Positions 1 to 8,713 of a DNA stretch of 64,000 bases are shown piece by piece. Location of the stretch: the NCBI GenBank assembly GCA_004102805.1, contig SCEG01000005.1:1-64000 (forward strand), in the 5' to 3' direction. Below the pieces are notes generated by a model. The model made no database searches. It was given only the letters and a program-made list of their open reading frames with translations, and was not told the DNA's origin. Each line of letters opens with the position of its first letter. Within the stretch, counting starts at the first letter, position 1. The position numbers and the translations under genes were made by a program. Source of the DNA: Muribaculaceae bacterium Isolate-002 (NCI) (lineage in GTDB: Bacteria; Bacteroidota; Bacteroidia; Bacteroidales; Muribaculaceae).

Positions 1-104
1 TCGGCTATTTCGCCATAACTCATGTCGGTCTCGGCATAATGCCTGAGAACCTCTTCCCGGATTGCCTGACGTTTTTGTCGCGGCAAACTCTGAAATTTAA
101 TCAT
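1..104 (-). CDS. N-terminal end of an unidentified protein, cut by the window edge
   Basis: The ATG lies at 102-104 on the minus strand and the frame stays open for about 34 codons to base 1. The visible part is basic and ends in a stretch (DMSYGEIA) of the kind found in helix-turn-helix regions of transposases and small DNA-binding proteins. Nothing more can be seen, so the function is unknown; a transposase-like or HTH protein is only a guess. A short palindrome sits just upstream of its start. Confidence 0.45.
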   Translation of the reverse strand, partial: MIKFQSLPRQKRQAIREEVLRHYAETDMSYGEIA

Positions 105-108
105 AATT

Positions 109-126
109 TGACTCTTTTATGAGTCA
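109..126. promoter_or_regulatory. Perfect 6-bp palindrome upstream of the edge gene
   Basis: TGACTC at 109-114 and GAGTCA at 121-126 form a perfect inverted repeat with a 6-base spacer, 5 bases upstream of the ATG of the edge gene. It could be an operator or a leader hairpin; the length is too short to be sure. The rest of 127-268 shows no gene and no clear -7 box. Confidence 0.3.
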
Positions 127-268
127 ACTTTTTTCAGGGCAAGACAGCGTTTTTACAGTTAGTCCGAAATAGTGGATTGTTAAGGATAATTAATTCATTA
201 ACAGTTAACTGACTATTTTTTAGTTCGTTCAAGGTCGGTTCTGACTACTTGCAGTATCATAAAATACA

Positions 269-299
269 GCGGGGCGTTCCATAAAGAGAAACGTCCCGC
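269..299 (-). terminator. Rho-independent terminator hairpin
   Basis: A 10-bp GC-rich stem (269-278 with 290-299, one G-U pair) with an 11-base loop lies about 40 bases beyond the stop of the minus-strand pseudogene ending at 338. It is followed on the minus strand by a T-rich tract. Confidence 0.6.
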
Positions 300-337
300 G
301 TTGTTATTTTTCGTTTGTCAACAACTGTGGTTGTCGG

Positions 338-2416
338 TCAGCGCACAATGGTTTTGGTAGCGGTTGTGCCGCGGCGTTTGATTATGAGCTGTCCGGGCTG
401 CGGGTTATCTATGCGTATGCCTTGCAGGTTGTAGATTTCGGTGGCAGCGTCGCTGTCGTTGTCGGGGGCTATGGCATCTACGGCCGAACCGGCTGATTTT
501 GCGACCTTGATGTTACGGAGTGCCAGACCGCCCCCGTCGGGTTCGGAGCAGGCATGGAAGCCGATATGGTACATTCCGTCTTCAGCAGGAACGAATGACG
601 CTTTTTCATCTACAGGGTCGAAGATGGTGTATTCTTTCTCCTCATGGATCGGATTGACGAGAGCCTCGGGTGACGGTGCTGTGCCGTAATAGACGGCAAG
701 GCGCTCGGGATAACTGTTGCTCGCGGTAGATACCTGGAATTCAATCGAATATCTTATCCCTTTCTCAAAGTTGATAGCCGGGAGTATCAGCCAGTCGTCG
801 GCCTTGTCGGTCGATGAATAGGGATACATGGCGGCGGTGCATTCAAGGTCGAGCGTTTCTATATACCAGTATTCCTCGCGATACCATTCGGCCTTGTCGC
901 CGTTGGCATCGATCACGGTGAGGTCATTGAAACTGTCTTCGTCGTAAAAATCAAGCGCGTAGGGGAGTGCAACGGTTCCCAGACGGTATGCATTGGTGGT
1001 GTATGACGACACCGGCATGCCGCGGTATGACATGTCGATACGATAGGAGTAAGCCGTCATCTTCTCGGGTATCTCCACCGGGTCGGTCACGGTGGTATGG
1101 GATACTCCATCGGCTATGGTGGCATTGTCGTTAGGGCGTATCACGTCGTAAGTGAGCAGCGATTGGTCCATATATCCCCCGTGCTCAGTGGCGTTCGGGT
1201 GTTCCCATGCTATGGTGAACAGGCCGTCGGCGTAGGTGAGCGACGCCGAGGTGAGTTTCACTGGGGTGTCGTGGCCTATCCATTGTGATGCATTGCTCTT
1301 GGGTCCGCGGCCGGCGGCATTGGATAGCTCAAGCACGAATTTGTGTTCTCCGTCGGCGTCCACTTTGCCATTGGCGCGGACGGTCTCGCCGGGAGATGCC
1401 GTGCCGCGGGCGAAGAGTGAGCCATTGGCGCGCAGCAGATATTCCACTTCCCCTTTGAGCGTTTCCCCTCCGAAATTTTTGTCGGGGACGGTGAAGGTGA
1501 CTGTGCCTGATAGCTCGCCATTCTTGAAATCAAGTGCCGGGGCTTCAGGTGCGGCGGGTGCTCCGTCGGACGACAGGGGACCGGGTATGTACATACCTCC
1601 GATAGCCTCACCGTCGGCAAATTCATAAAGCCTTGTGGCGGTTGCAGCTGTGATGTCGACGGCATATAGCTCGGAAGTGCTGATGCTGTATCCGTATTCG
1701 TCGATAGTGGAGGAGTCCTCGTTTGTAACCACTACGTAAAATATGCCTGTGGCTGTGTCGATGGCGCCTGTCGAGCGGCGGTTGGCAGTAAATCCCAGCG
1801 ATGCAATCTGCTCGGTATTGCCGTTTACCTTGTCGACTTTAAGCAGTGTCCCGTCCATCGCCACAGCGTAAAGTTGGCTGTCACGGTTGCAGCCCAGGGC
1901 TATCCATGGAGTCTCGATGCTTTTTATCGGCATGCGTTCGCCGGTGGCTTCGTTGATTGTGCCGAACACAAAGCCGCCTTCCGTCTCACCAAGGTCAGGG
2001 TCGGTGGAGAAGCAGCCGTATATTTTCGATGTGGTATGGTCGTAGGCAAGATCGGTGGATACACCCTGTGTTGTACCGAACAGCTGTGAATTTTATTCCC
2101 AAGTGTCGGGGGTGAATGTGAAATGTGTCACTTCCGTCCAGCCGTAATCGTTTACTTCCTTTGTGCAGAAATAGAAATCCTCGGTCATTGTGCCGCCGCC
2201 GCTTGCGTCCATGTCGGAGTCCTCCTTCACAAGCTGTCGGTCGGCGCTGTCAAATCCGAAACTGTAGAATCCCACTTCGGAGTATCCCGGATATTCTTTC
2301 CATTCATTGGTGCTGTATACCGAGGCATAAAACCTCGTGGCGGGTTCCTGTGCCGCCGATGCCGCTGTCGCGGCCGCCGCTGTTACAGCGGTCGTGATGA
2401 GTAGACGTAAATTCAT
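338..2416 (-). pseudogene. Secreted multi-domain protein with choice-of-anchor-J-like domain and sorting tail, interrupted by one in-frame TAA
   Basis: Two open segments, 2416-2093 (107 codons) and the part down to 338, are in the same frame and separated only by a TAA at 2093-2095. The 41 codons after that TAA are open and protein-like, so the parent frame is 692 codons long. The parent begins with a signal peptide (MNLRLLITTAV...SAAQ). It continues with a propeller-like region, Fn3-like strands and a beta-sandwich resembling cleaved-adhesin/choice-of-anchor J domains (motif DDWLILPAI). It ends in a tail (IYNLQGIRI ... TKTIVR) like type IX secretion sorting domains and close to the tail of the protein at 2855-4123. 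Promoter and terminator are both kept, so the stop is probably recent. A sequencing error or strain-level phase difference is possible. Its substrate and role are unknown. Confidence 0.8.
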
Positions 2417-2450
2417 AAATTCAAGATTGGTTTTAAGAATAAAATAAATG

Positions 2451-2483
2451 CAAAGATATAAAAACAGTTCTATATCCTTGCAA
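2451..2483 (-). promoter_or_regulatory. Bacteroidales promoter of the interrupted secreted gene
   Basis: Minus-strand -7 box TATCTTTG at 2458-2451, with TTG at 2483-2481 as the -33 element, spacer 22. The start codon follows at 2416, giving a leader of about 25-30 bases. Confidence 0.6.
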
Positions 2484-2544
2484 TTCTTACTAATATATGC
2501 TGTATATATGGTATTTATGCGGCTTTATCGGCCATGTCACCTGA

Positions 2545-2757
2545 TCAGGAATGGGTTGTGGGAGCGAGGAGAGCAAGGGCGAGGGATGCTACGTAGATGC
2601 CGGGGTGTGAGAGGGGCACGTTGCCTTTGCCTGTCATGTCATCATGGTGTATCAGCATGCCGGTGGCGTTGTATATGTCTGATGTCGCTGTGCCGCCAAG
2701 GGTGTTGTAGACCAATGCCCGGTCGAGCGGATAGGACATGGGGGCTTTGTCGGCGGC
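2545..2757 (-). pseudogene. Duplicated C-terminal fragment of the GH2-VCBS gene
   Basis: About 215 bp here are close to 90% identical by eye to 4437-4665, the last part of the large GH2-VCBS gene on the same strand. The encoded peptide (ADKAPMSYPLDRALVYN ... LLAPTTHS) matches that protein's final ~70 residues. It carries substitutions and an altered extreme C-terminus (TTHS instead of TTLKFLIR). No catalytic part, signal peptide or convincing start codon precedes it. It is best read as a gene remnant left by duplication or by loss of a former GH2-VCBS paralogue. Confidence 0.8.
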
Positions 2758-2778
2758 ATTTATTTATTTTTTTACGAT

Positions 2779-2822
2779 AAAATTAGGGAGAGTTACCGTT
2801 TACGGTAACTCTCCCTAATTTT
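2779..2822 (-). terminator. Perfect 20-bp terminator hairpin
   Basis: The arms 2779-2798 and 2803-2822 are perfectly complementary around a 4-base loop, and the outer ends are A/T runs, so the hairpin could act on both strands. It lies 32 bases beyond the stop of the minus-strand gene ending at 2855. Confidence 0.9.
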
Positions 2823-2854
2823 ATTTAATTTGTATCCTACTGTGCCTCTGCCGG

Positions 2855-4123
2855 TCAGCGTACAACCATTTTGGTGACTTTCGAACCCTGGCGCTTGATT
2901 ACAAGCCGGCCTGCTTCGGGATTGTCTACGCGTACACCCTGGAGGTTGAAGAATTCGACGGGTGCGTCGGCATCGTTGTCGATTGCGACATTGTCAACGC
3001 CGGCAAGTTTATTGATAGTGATTTTCGCAACCATTTTGTCTGCAACGGAAACACCGCTGACAGTCCAGCTGTAAGCCTTGTCAAGTGCGCTGGGCATGTT
3101 GAAACGGCAGGTCGCCACGTTGACAACGCCGTCGGCGTAAGTCGAGAATACGTAGTCGGGAAGTTCAGCCTTTATTTCTTCCTTGGTGAAGCCCATGTCG
3201 GCATAGAAGCCGTCGAGGTTGAAGAAATTAAGTTTGTTGGCGCCGTTGTTCATGCCTGAATATATGCCGGGGAGCACACGTACGAACCCGGGGTCGGCGA
3301 TTGAGAATACGATGTAACCGGCTTTACCGCCATCAAACGGGCATCCTTCGGCCATGTAGGGTTTGTCAAGGCGGTATAGGTCAGGAGTGTCGATGCTTTT
3401 CTGTACATTGACAGTCCAGGGATAGTCGGAAGGTTCTTCCCCTGCTCCTGGCACCATCCAGCCATCTTCAAATACTGCTGTGCCGAAATCTTCCCATCCT
3501 TCGTTGGGATTTTCATTCTCGATAATGGCTGACATCGAGTTGGCGTAGCACAGATACCACCAGCCGACGGTTTCGTCATTATAGTCGCCGAATGCCCATA
3601 CATCAAGTTCGGGGAAAACAATGGTTGTGCCGTCAATGGTGCCCACCGATGCGGCAGCGCTTCCGAGACCGTTGACGACGTTGCCTTCATTTGTCACATC
3701 TTTAAGATAGAAGTAGTTCTGGTCGCCGTAGCTGTCTTTTCCCAAATCTTGGGGTGAAGGGATTGACACGGTGCCTTTTGCAAAGTCGATAGTGGCTTTC
3801 AATACGAAATTCTGGTTGAAGCCCGAGATTGTCGCCGCACCGGTCACCGGATTTGTTACCGTCAGCGTGAGTTCACCACCGGGGGCGTTGCTTTGGAGGA
3901 GGTTCTGTCCGGTCCATTCATAGGCTCCGGCCATATCTTCGATAGTGGCGAAGCCGGCTGCGCGTGCGGGCGCTTTTTTAACACCGCCGGCGGTGTTAAA
4001 TGTTGTCGAGGCCTCGACAACATTGTTGGCTGTAGAAATGTTTTTTACCATGGGTTGGCGTCCTTCCGCAAAGGCAGAACCGCACAACATCACTGAGAGT
4101 GCTAATGTGTAGAATTTCTTCAT
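2855..4123 (-). CDS. Secreted protein of unknown function with a type IX-like sorting tail
   Basis: 422 residues. A clear signal peptide (MKKFYTLALSVMLCGSAFA) starts it. The middle is beta-rich with repeated Asp/Gly/Tyr/Trp-rich strands (for example YEWTGQNLL), as in extracellular beta-sandwich or lipocalin-like proteins. No catalytic motif is recognised. The C-terminus (EFFNLQGVRV ... TKMVVR) is nearly the same as that of the interrupted gene at 338-2416 and fits a Por-type secretion tail. It has its own promoter and terminator, so it is a single-gene unit next to the glycan locus. An accessory surface or extracellular glycan-binding role is plausible but not shown. Confidence 0.75.
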   Translation of the reverse strand: MKKFYTLALSVMLCGSAFAEGRQPMVKNISTANNVVEASTTFNTAGGVKKAPARAAGFATIEDMAGAYEWTGQNLLQSNAPGGELTLTVTNPVTGAATISGFNQNFVLKATIDFAKGTVSIPSPQDLGKDSYGDQNYFYLKDVTNEGNVVNGLGSAAASVGTIDGTTIVFPELDVWAFGDYNDETVGWWYLCYANSMSAIIENENPNEGWEDFGTAVFEDGWMVPGAGEEPSDYPWTVNVQKSIDTPDLYRLDKPYMAEGCPFDGGKAGYIVFSIADPGFVRVLPGIYSGMNNGANKLNFFNLDGFYADMGFTKEEIKAELPDYVFSTYADGVVNVATCRFNMPSALDKAYSWTVSGVSVADKMVAKITINKLAGVDNVAIDNDADAPVEFFNLQGVRVDNPEAGRLVIKRQGSKVTKMVVR

Positions 4124-4196
4124 ACCGGTTGGTTTTTAGTTTATATTAATGATTAGTCTGTTGTCTGTTGTGATGCTTATTACTGACCGCATGTCG

Positions 4197-4228
4197 CAAA
4201 GATATGTGCTTTTTTTAATTTTTGCAAA
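4197..4228 (-). promoter_or_regulatory. Promoter of the tailed secreted gene at 2855-4123
   Basis: Minus-strand -7 box TATCTTTG at 4204-4197 and -33 TTTG at 4228-4225, spacer exactly 20. The leader to the ATG at 4123 is about 67 bases. Confidence 0.85.
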
Positions 4229-4305
4229 TATTTTTAACTGAATTCTTGCAAAAAGTTTTCTCCCACATCTTAAAGATGGCAATTTGGCGGATTGTCTGTT
4301 GCAAA

Positions 4306-4383
4306 CGCTCCCGTCTCTCCAGCCGGCATGACACCGACGGGAGCGCACCATATAAATAAAGTATAATGATGCGCTCCCGTCGG
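4306..4383. promoter_or_regulatory. Three-arm set of competing hairpins
   Basis: A perfect 14-bp inverted repeat pairs 4334-4347 with 4370-4383. The same middle arm also pairs perfectly over 10 bp (4336-4345) with 4306-4315. The two stems cannot form together. The set lies between the GH2-VCBS stop (4436) and the next promoter (4197-4228), so it may end or attenuate transcription from the upstream operon. Confidence 0.6.
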
Positions 4384-4435
4384 TAGTTTCGGATGTAAAG
4401 ATGTAAATTCTCCCCCCTCACAGATCCATATACCG

Positions 4436-7400
4436 TTATCTGATCAGGAATTTAAGGGTAGTGGGAGCGAGGAGGGCGGGAGCGAGGGAGGCTACGTAGA
4501 TGCCGGGGTGTGAGAGGGGCACGTTGCCTTTGTCTGTCACGTCACCGTGGTGTATCAGCATGCCGGTGGAGTTGTATATGTCTAATGTCGCTGTGCCGCC
4601 AAGGGTGTTGTAGACCAGTGCCCGGTCGAGCGGATAGAGCATGGGGGCTTTGTCGGCGGTGATGCCGTCAACCGAGGCTATTGCGGACGGGTTGAATGTC
4701 GAGGTGGCGAAACGGCCCGCCGCCTTGCCGTTGTCGATTGCCTGCACTCCCCATTCATATTGTGCGTTGTCATTGGCGGCAATGCTCAGAGAATAATGAG
4801 TCGGCGCGATAGCGGCGGTGAGTTCGGTCACTTTAAGTCGGCCGGAGGCTAAGTCGGCCGGTATGGTCATGTAGCATGAAGTGTCACCGGCTTTTCGCAG
4901 ATAAAGATTGTAGCGGAGGGCGGCCGTCGGGGTGTTGTCATCTTCGGGAGCGTCCCAGCTGAAGGTGAATTCTCCGCGGGCGGCATCGTATGTCACTTTC
5001 AGGTTTTCCGGCACTCCGGGTGCGTTGTTGACAGCTTCGGAGGTGTTGGTGTAGAGCGATGCGCCACAGTCTTTGCCGCAGCTTGAAGCCTGAGCCCAGC
5101 CCATTGACCAAGCGTCGAGGCGTCCGTCATTGTTGTAGTCGACAAAGTGGGAGTTGCCGTGGCTGATGCGGTCGAAAGAGAATTTCTTGCCGAACGGGTC
5201 GTTATACCAGCCGCCGAACGGTTCGAACACGAAGTCGCCGCAGTTGAGATATAGCCATGTGGTTATCTCATGCTCCGAGCCGTGGCCGCCGATAAGTATG
5301 TCGGGCAGACCGTCGCCGTTGACATCGGCCACATCGGGAGTGGCGCCGTCGACACCCTCGAATCCGCATTCGGTGCGGGGCACGAGCGAGAACTGACGGT
5401 TGCCGTTGTTGCGGTAGATGAAAATCTCCTTGCTGTTGCCTGAGCCGTAGTTGGCATAACCGGTCACAAGTATGTCAGTAAGGCCGTCGCCGTTGAGGTC
5501 GGCGGGCATGCATGATGAGTCGTATGAGCCGAAAAAGCGGCCGGGCATCTCGCTGAATGTGCCGTCGCCGTTGTTCCAGTAGATATGCAGGTTGCCTTCA
5601 AGCGGGCCGTAGCCGGAGGTCATGATGTCGAGGCGTCCGTCATTGTCGAAGTCAGCGAAATATACCGAGCCTCGTGTCAGGCCGGGTATGGGGGCGTTGC
5701 CGTCGAGCGGCAGTTTCTGGAGCTCGAATCCTTTCCCTTCGAGATTTTTGTAGAGCGAGAGCACGCGGCGGTCGTTGCGTATTATAGGGTCGCCGTTATA
5801 GTCGGTGCCGATGTAGTCGTCGTGTCCGATGACAGCGATGTCGGTGTATCCGTCGTTGTTGTAGTCGCCGGTCGACACCCAGTGACGGGAGCGGCCTCCG
5901 TCGAGAGGATTGTAGATCGGCGCTATGCCGAAGGCTTCGTCGGCGTTGACGTCGGTGAAGTTGCCGTTGCCGTCGTTGCGGTAGAGATATGAAGATATGT
6001 AGCGGATGTTGTCGCAGTCATAGTCGCGGTTGTTGAGGCCGGGCATGAACAGGTCGAGATTGCCGTCGTTGTCGAAGTCGAGCCATACGGGGTCGGCGTA
6101 GTAGCATGTGGCGATGTTGTTGCTGACTGTGGTGAAGTTGCCGTCGCCGTTATGCTTGTATATTAACGTACGGTCACAACCACCGTTGAGGTGGTTGTGA
6201 CGTCCGGAATAGAGGAGTTCGAGATTACCGTCATTGTCAATATCGCCCCAGGCCACGTTTGAGCGGTCGGCCGTGTGGGAGAAATCGGTGGCAGTCACTT
6301 TCTTGAACGCAGGGGCTACGGGTGAGGTCGGTTCGGTGAACTCGCTGAATTCCGTAGGGGTGTAGTCGGAGTAGTCTTCGGTGTATTCTATGTCGAAGTC
6401 GCCGAATATCGATATGCCGAGGTCCATTATCTGTCCGCCGGAGCTCTGACGGCCGCGCAGGGCTATGAGGTTCCATTCGCCGGGGCGTATTGCCGCCTTG
6501 GCCTGGTCGGAAATGTCGACAGGTACATAACCGCCGGTATATCCTCCGCGTGAGGCCGCCCACACTCCGTTGATGTAGATTTCAATATCCTCGTCATGGA
6601 ATATCACGAAGCGCATGGCATCGATAGCCTCCGGAGTCAGTTCGCCGAGCTTGAACCAGCGGCGCATCACGATGTCGCGGGTGTTCCACTCGGTGCCTAC
6701 AAGATTTTGCGATGACCCGACATTGGCGCCGAATGCCGCTTCGCCCAGAGGCCACGAAGAGTCGTCAAATCCTTTTTCCTGCCAGTGGCGGGGCACGTCG
6801 GAACTGAACGAGTAACGCCATTTGTAGCGGTGGGTGGCGCTTGTCGAAATGACGGGGATGGTTTTCATGTCGCTGTTGGGCATGTCGAGCACTTCGAGTA
6901 TCTTGGCGCGTATTTTGGCGGGATTGTCGGTCTTGAGCACCTTTCGGTCGTAAGTCAGGAAGCCGTTTTTCTCGATTTCGACATCGGCTATCTGCGTGTA
7001 GACCGAAGCGTTAAGCCCCATGTAGTAAAGATCCTTGATTTCGTCGCAGAGCATGTTGAAATAGTCGGTGAAATCGCTCTTTGTCTCTACCACCGTATAT
7101 TGGAAGTCACCGCCGGGCCAGATGTGTCCGGGTTCCTTGAGTGTGATGCCGCCCATTTCGCCGCACACTGCCGCGCGTGACGCGTGGGTCGGGCATGACG
7201 GATGCGGATAGCTGTGCGTGTCGATTATGTCGCCGATTTCATGGTCGGTCCAGCCGCTGGCGTTGCATATCAGCGAAGCCTTGCCGAATCTCGAGGGCGA
7301 CAGACGGTTGACATTGTTCTGTACGAGTGTGGTCACTTCCGGTGTGTCAAACTGTCCCCAGCCTTCGTTGAACACCACCCAGTGCACAATCGACGGGTGA

Positions 7401-8689
7401 TTCTTCAAGGCGTTGACTATTCTCACGGCCTCGTCCTTGAAATTGGCTTTGGCTATCTCCTCGTAGCCTTTTACAACATTGCCCGAGGGGAGGTCCTGCC
7501 ACACGAGCACACCTTCTCGGTCGCAGAGATAATACCATCTGTCAGGCTCGACTTTGATATGTTTTCTTATCATGTTGAAGCCGAGATCTTTCGTGGTGCG
7601 GATGTCGTAGAGCATCGCTTCTTCCGACGGCGGAGTGTGAAGTCCGTCGGGCCAGAAACCCTGGTCGAGCGGCCCGATCTGGAATATCTGCTCTCCGTTG
7701 AGGAAAATTCGCGGAAATCCGTCGACGGTCTTGACTTCTATCTTGCGCATGCCGAAGTATGACGACACCTTGTCGACAGCCTTGCCGTTTTTCTTAAGGG
7801 TGATGTCGACATCATAGAGATAGGGGTCTGACGGGCTCCATACATGTGCGTCGGGCACAGTGATGCGCAATATGTTGCCGGCCACGCCGTCGGTTAGCGT
7901 TGCCACTTCCTTGCCGTCGCGGTCCTTGACGCTGACATCGACCGAGCCGCCGGCCTCGCTCGCAGTGACTTTGAGGTTAAGCCAGTTCTGTGACAGTGTC
8001 GGCTCCATCTCCAGCGAGGTTATATATGACTCGGGTGCGGCCTCGAGCCAGACGGTCTGCCAGATGCCGCTCGAGCATGTGTACCAGCATATCGACGGAT
8101 TTTTCGACTGCTTTCCGGTCATCTGTCCCTGCACGCCGGTGTTGTCATAGATGTATACGGCGAGTTCCTGCTCTGCGGCGTCGGGATTGACGGCATCGGT
8201 TATATCAAAGAAAAACGGGTCGTATCCGCCGGTGTGACGTCCCACCTCTTTGCCGTTGACGTAGGCCTTTGCCTCCCAGTCGACAGCGCCGAAATGCAGA
8301 AGCAGGCGTTTACCTTTCATAGTCTCTGGTACGGTGAAGCTGCGGCGATACCAGTAGCACTGTTCGTCGCCTTTCTCCATGACGCCTGACAGCGCTGATT
8401 CGATGGGATAAGGCACAAGAATGCTTTTGTCATAGTCAAAGCCGGCGCTGTAGGCCTCTTCAGGCACACCCTTGCGGAGCTCCCAGATGCCGTTGAGGTT
8501 GAGCCACCCCTCGTCGCGCACCATCTGCGGGCGCGGATATTCCGGCAGCGGACATGATGTGTCAATCTGTGATGACCAGGGGGTCATCATCGGCGCGGTC
8601 TTCATCTGCCATTCCGGTGCGTCGGCCGAGACATTCATTCCCGGCAGACTGGCGAGAAGAAGTGCGCAGGCTATCAGTTTATTATTCAT
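4436..8689 (-). CDS. GH2 glycoside hydrolase fused to FG-GAP/VCBS repeats, Fn3 and a sorting tail
   Basis: 1417 residues, far longer than a usual GH2 enzyme (600-1000). Order seen: signal peptide (1-22); GH2 sugar-binding and immunoglobulin-like domains; TIM barrel with acid/base Glu442 (VFNEGW) and likely nucleophile Glu511 (CGEMGG); a beta-sandwich around 620-780. These are followed by FG-GAP/VCBS calcium-type repeats at about 800-1210 (DIDNDGNLELL, DFDNDGNLDLF, DLNGDGLTDIL), an Fn3 domain at about 1225-1330 (TFSWDAPEDD) and a C-terminal tail with SHPGIYVASL. GH2 enzymes are retaining exo-hydrolases of beta-galactosides, glucuronides or mannosides; the specificity here is not readable. The VCBS-Fn3 half resembles the separate protein at 15379-17358. 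It follows GH43-CBM6 by 24 bases and is probably in the same transcript. The signal peptide and tail point to secretion or surface display. Confidence 0.88.
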   Translation of the reverse strand: MNNKLIACALLLASLPGMNVSADAPEWQMKTAPMMTPWSSQIDTSCPLPEYPRPQMVRDEGWLNLNGIWELRKGVPEEAYSAGFDYDKSILVPYPIESALSGVMEKGDEQCYWYRRSFTVPETMKGKRLLLHFGAVDWEAKAYVNGKEVGRHTGGYDPFFFDITDAVNPDAAEQELAVYIYDNTGVQGQMTGKQSKNPSICWYTCSSGIWQTVWLEAAPESYITSLEMEPTLSQNWLNLKVTASEAGGSVDVSVKDRDGKEVATLTDGVAGNILRITVPDAHVWSPSDPYLYDVDITLKKNGKAVDKVSSYFGMRKIEVKTVDGFPRIFLNGEQIFQIGPLDQGFWPDGLHTPPSEEAMLYDIRTTKDLGFNMIRKHIKVEPDRWYYLCDREGVLVWQDLPSGNVVKGYEEIAKANFKDEAVRIVNALKNHPSIVHWVVFNEGWGQFDTPEVTTLVQNNVNRLSPSRFGKASLICNASGWTDHEIGDIIDTHSYPHPSCPTHASRAAVCGEMGGITLKEPGHIWPGGDFQYTVVETKSDFTDYFNMLCDEIKDLYYMGLNASVYTQIADVEIEKNGFLTYDRKVLKTDNPAKIRAKILEVLDMPNSDMKTIPVISTSATHRYKWRYSFSSDVPRHWQEKGFDDSSWPLGEAAFGANVGSSQNLVGTEWNTRDIVMRRWFKLGELTPEAIDAMRFVIFHDEDIEIYINGVWAASRGGYTGGYVPVDISDQAKAAIRPGEWNLIALRGRQSSGGQIMDLGISIFGDFDIEYTEDYSDYTPTEFSEFTEPTSPVAPAFKKVTATDFSHTADRSNVAWGDIDNDGNLELLYSGRHNHLNGGCDRTLIYKHNGDGNFTTVSNNIATCYYADPVWLDFDNDGNLDLFMPGLNNRDYDCDNIRYISSYLYRNDGNGNFTDVNADEAFGIAPIYNPLDGGRSRHWVSTGDYNNDGYTDIAVIGHDDYIGTDYNGDPIIRNDRRVLSLYKNLEGKGFELQKLPLDGNAPIPGLTRGSVYFADFDNDGRLDIMTSGYGPLEGNLHIYWNNGDGTFSEMPGRFFGSYDSSCMPADLNGDGLTDILVTGYANYGSGNSKEIFIYRNNGNRQFSLVPRTECGFEGVDGATPDVADVNGDGLPDILIGGHGSEHEITTWLYLNCGDFVFEPFGGWYNDPFGKKFSFDRISHGNSHFVDYNNDGRLDAWSMGWAQASSCGKDCGASLYTNTSEAVNNAPGVPENLKVTYDAARGEFTFSWDAPEDDNTPTAALRYNLYLRKAGDTSCYMTIPADLASGRLKVTELTAAIAPTHYSLSIAANDNAQYEWGVQAIDNGKAAGRFATSTFNPSAIASVDGITADKAPMLYPLDRALVYNTLGGTATLDIYNSTGMLIHHGDVTDKGNVPLSHPGIYVASLAPALLAPTTLKFLIR

Positions 8690-8713
8690 GATATGGTTTT
8701 TATGTGGGTTTGA

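Noticed and set aside
2093-2095. Programmed readthrough or recoding at the TAA
   Set aside because: TAA is rarely recoded, no stem-loop or special context is seen after it, and plain mutation explains the data.
4436-6300. DNA tandem repeats in the VCBS-coding regions
   Set aside because: The repetition of GATxxxGACGGC-like words follows the protein repeats (D-x-D-x-D-G) and is not a separate DNA repeat.
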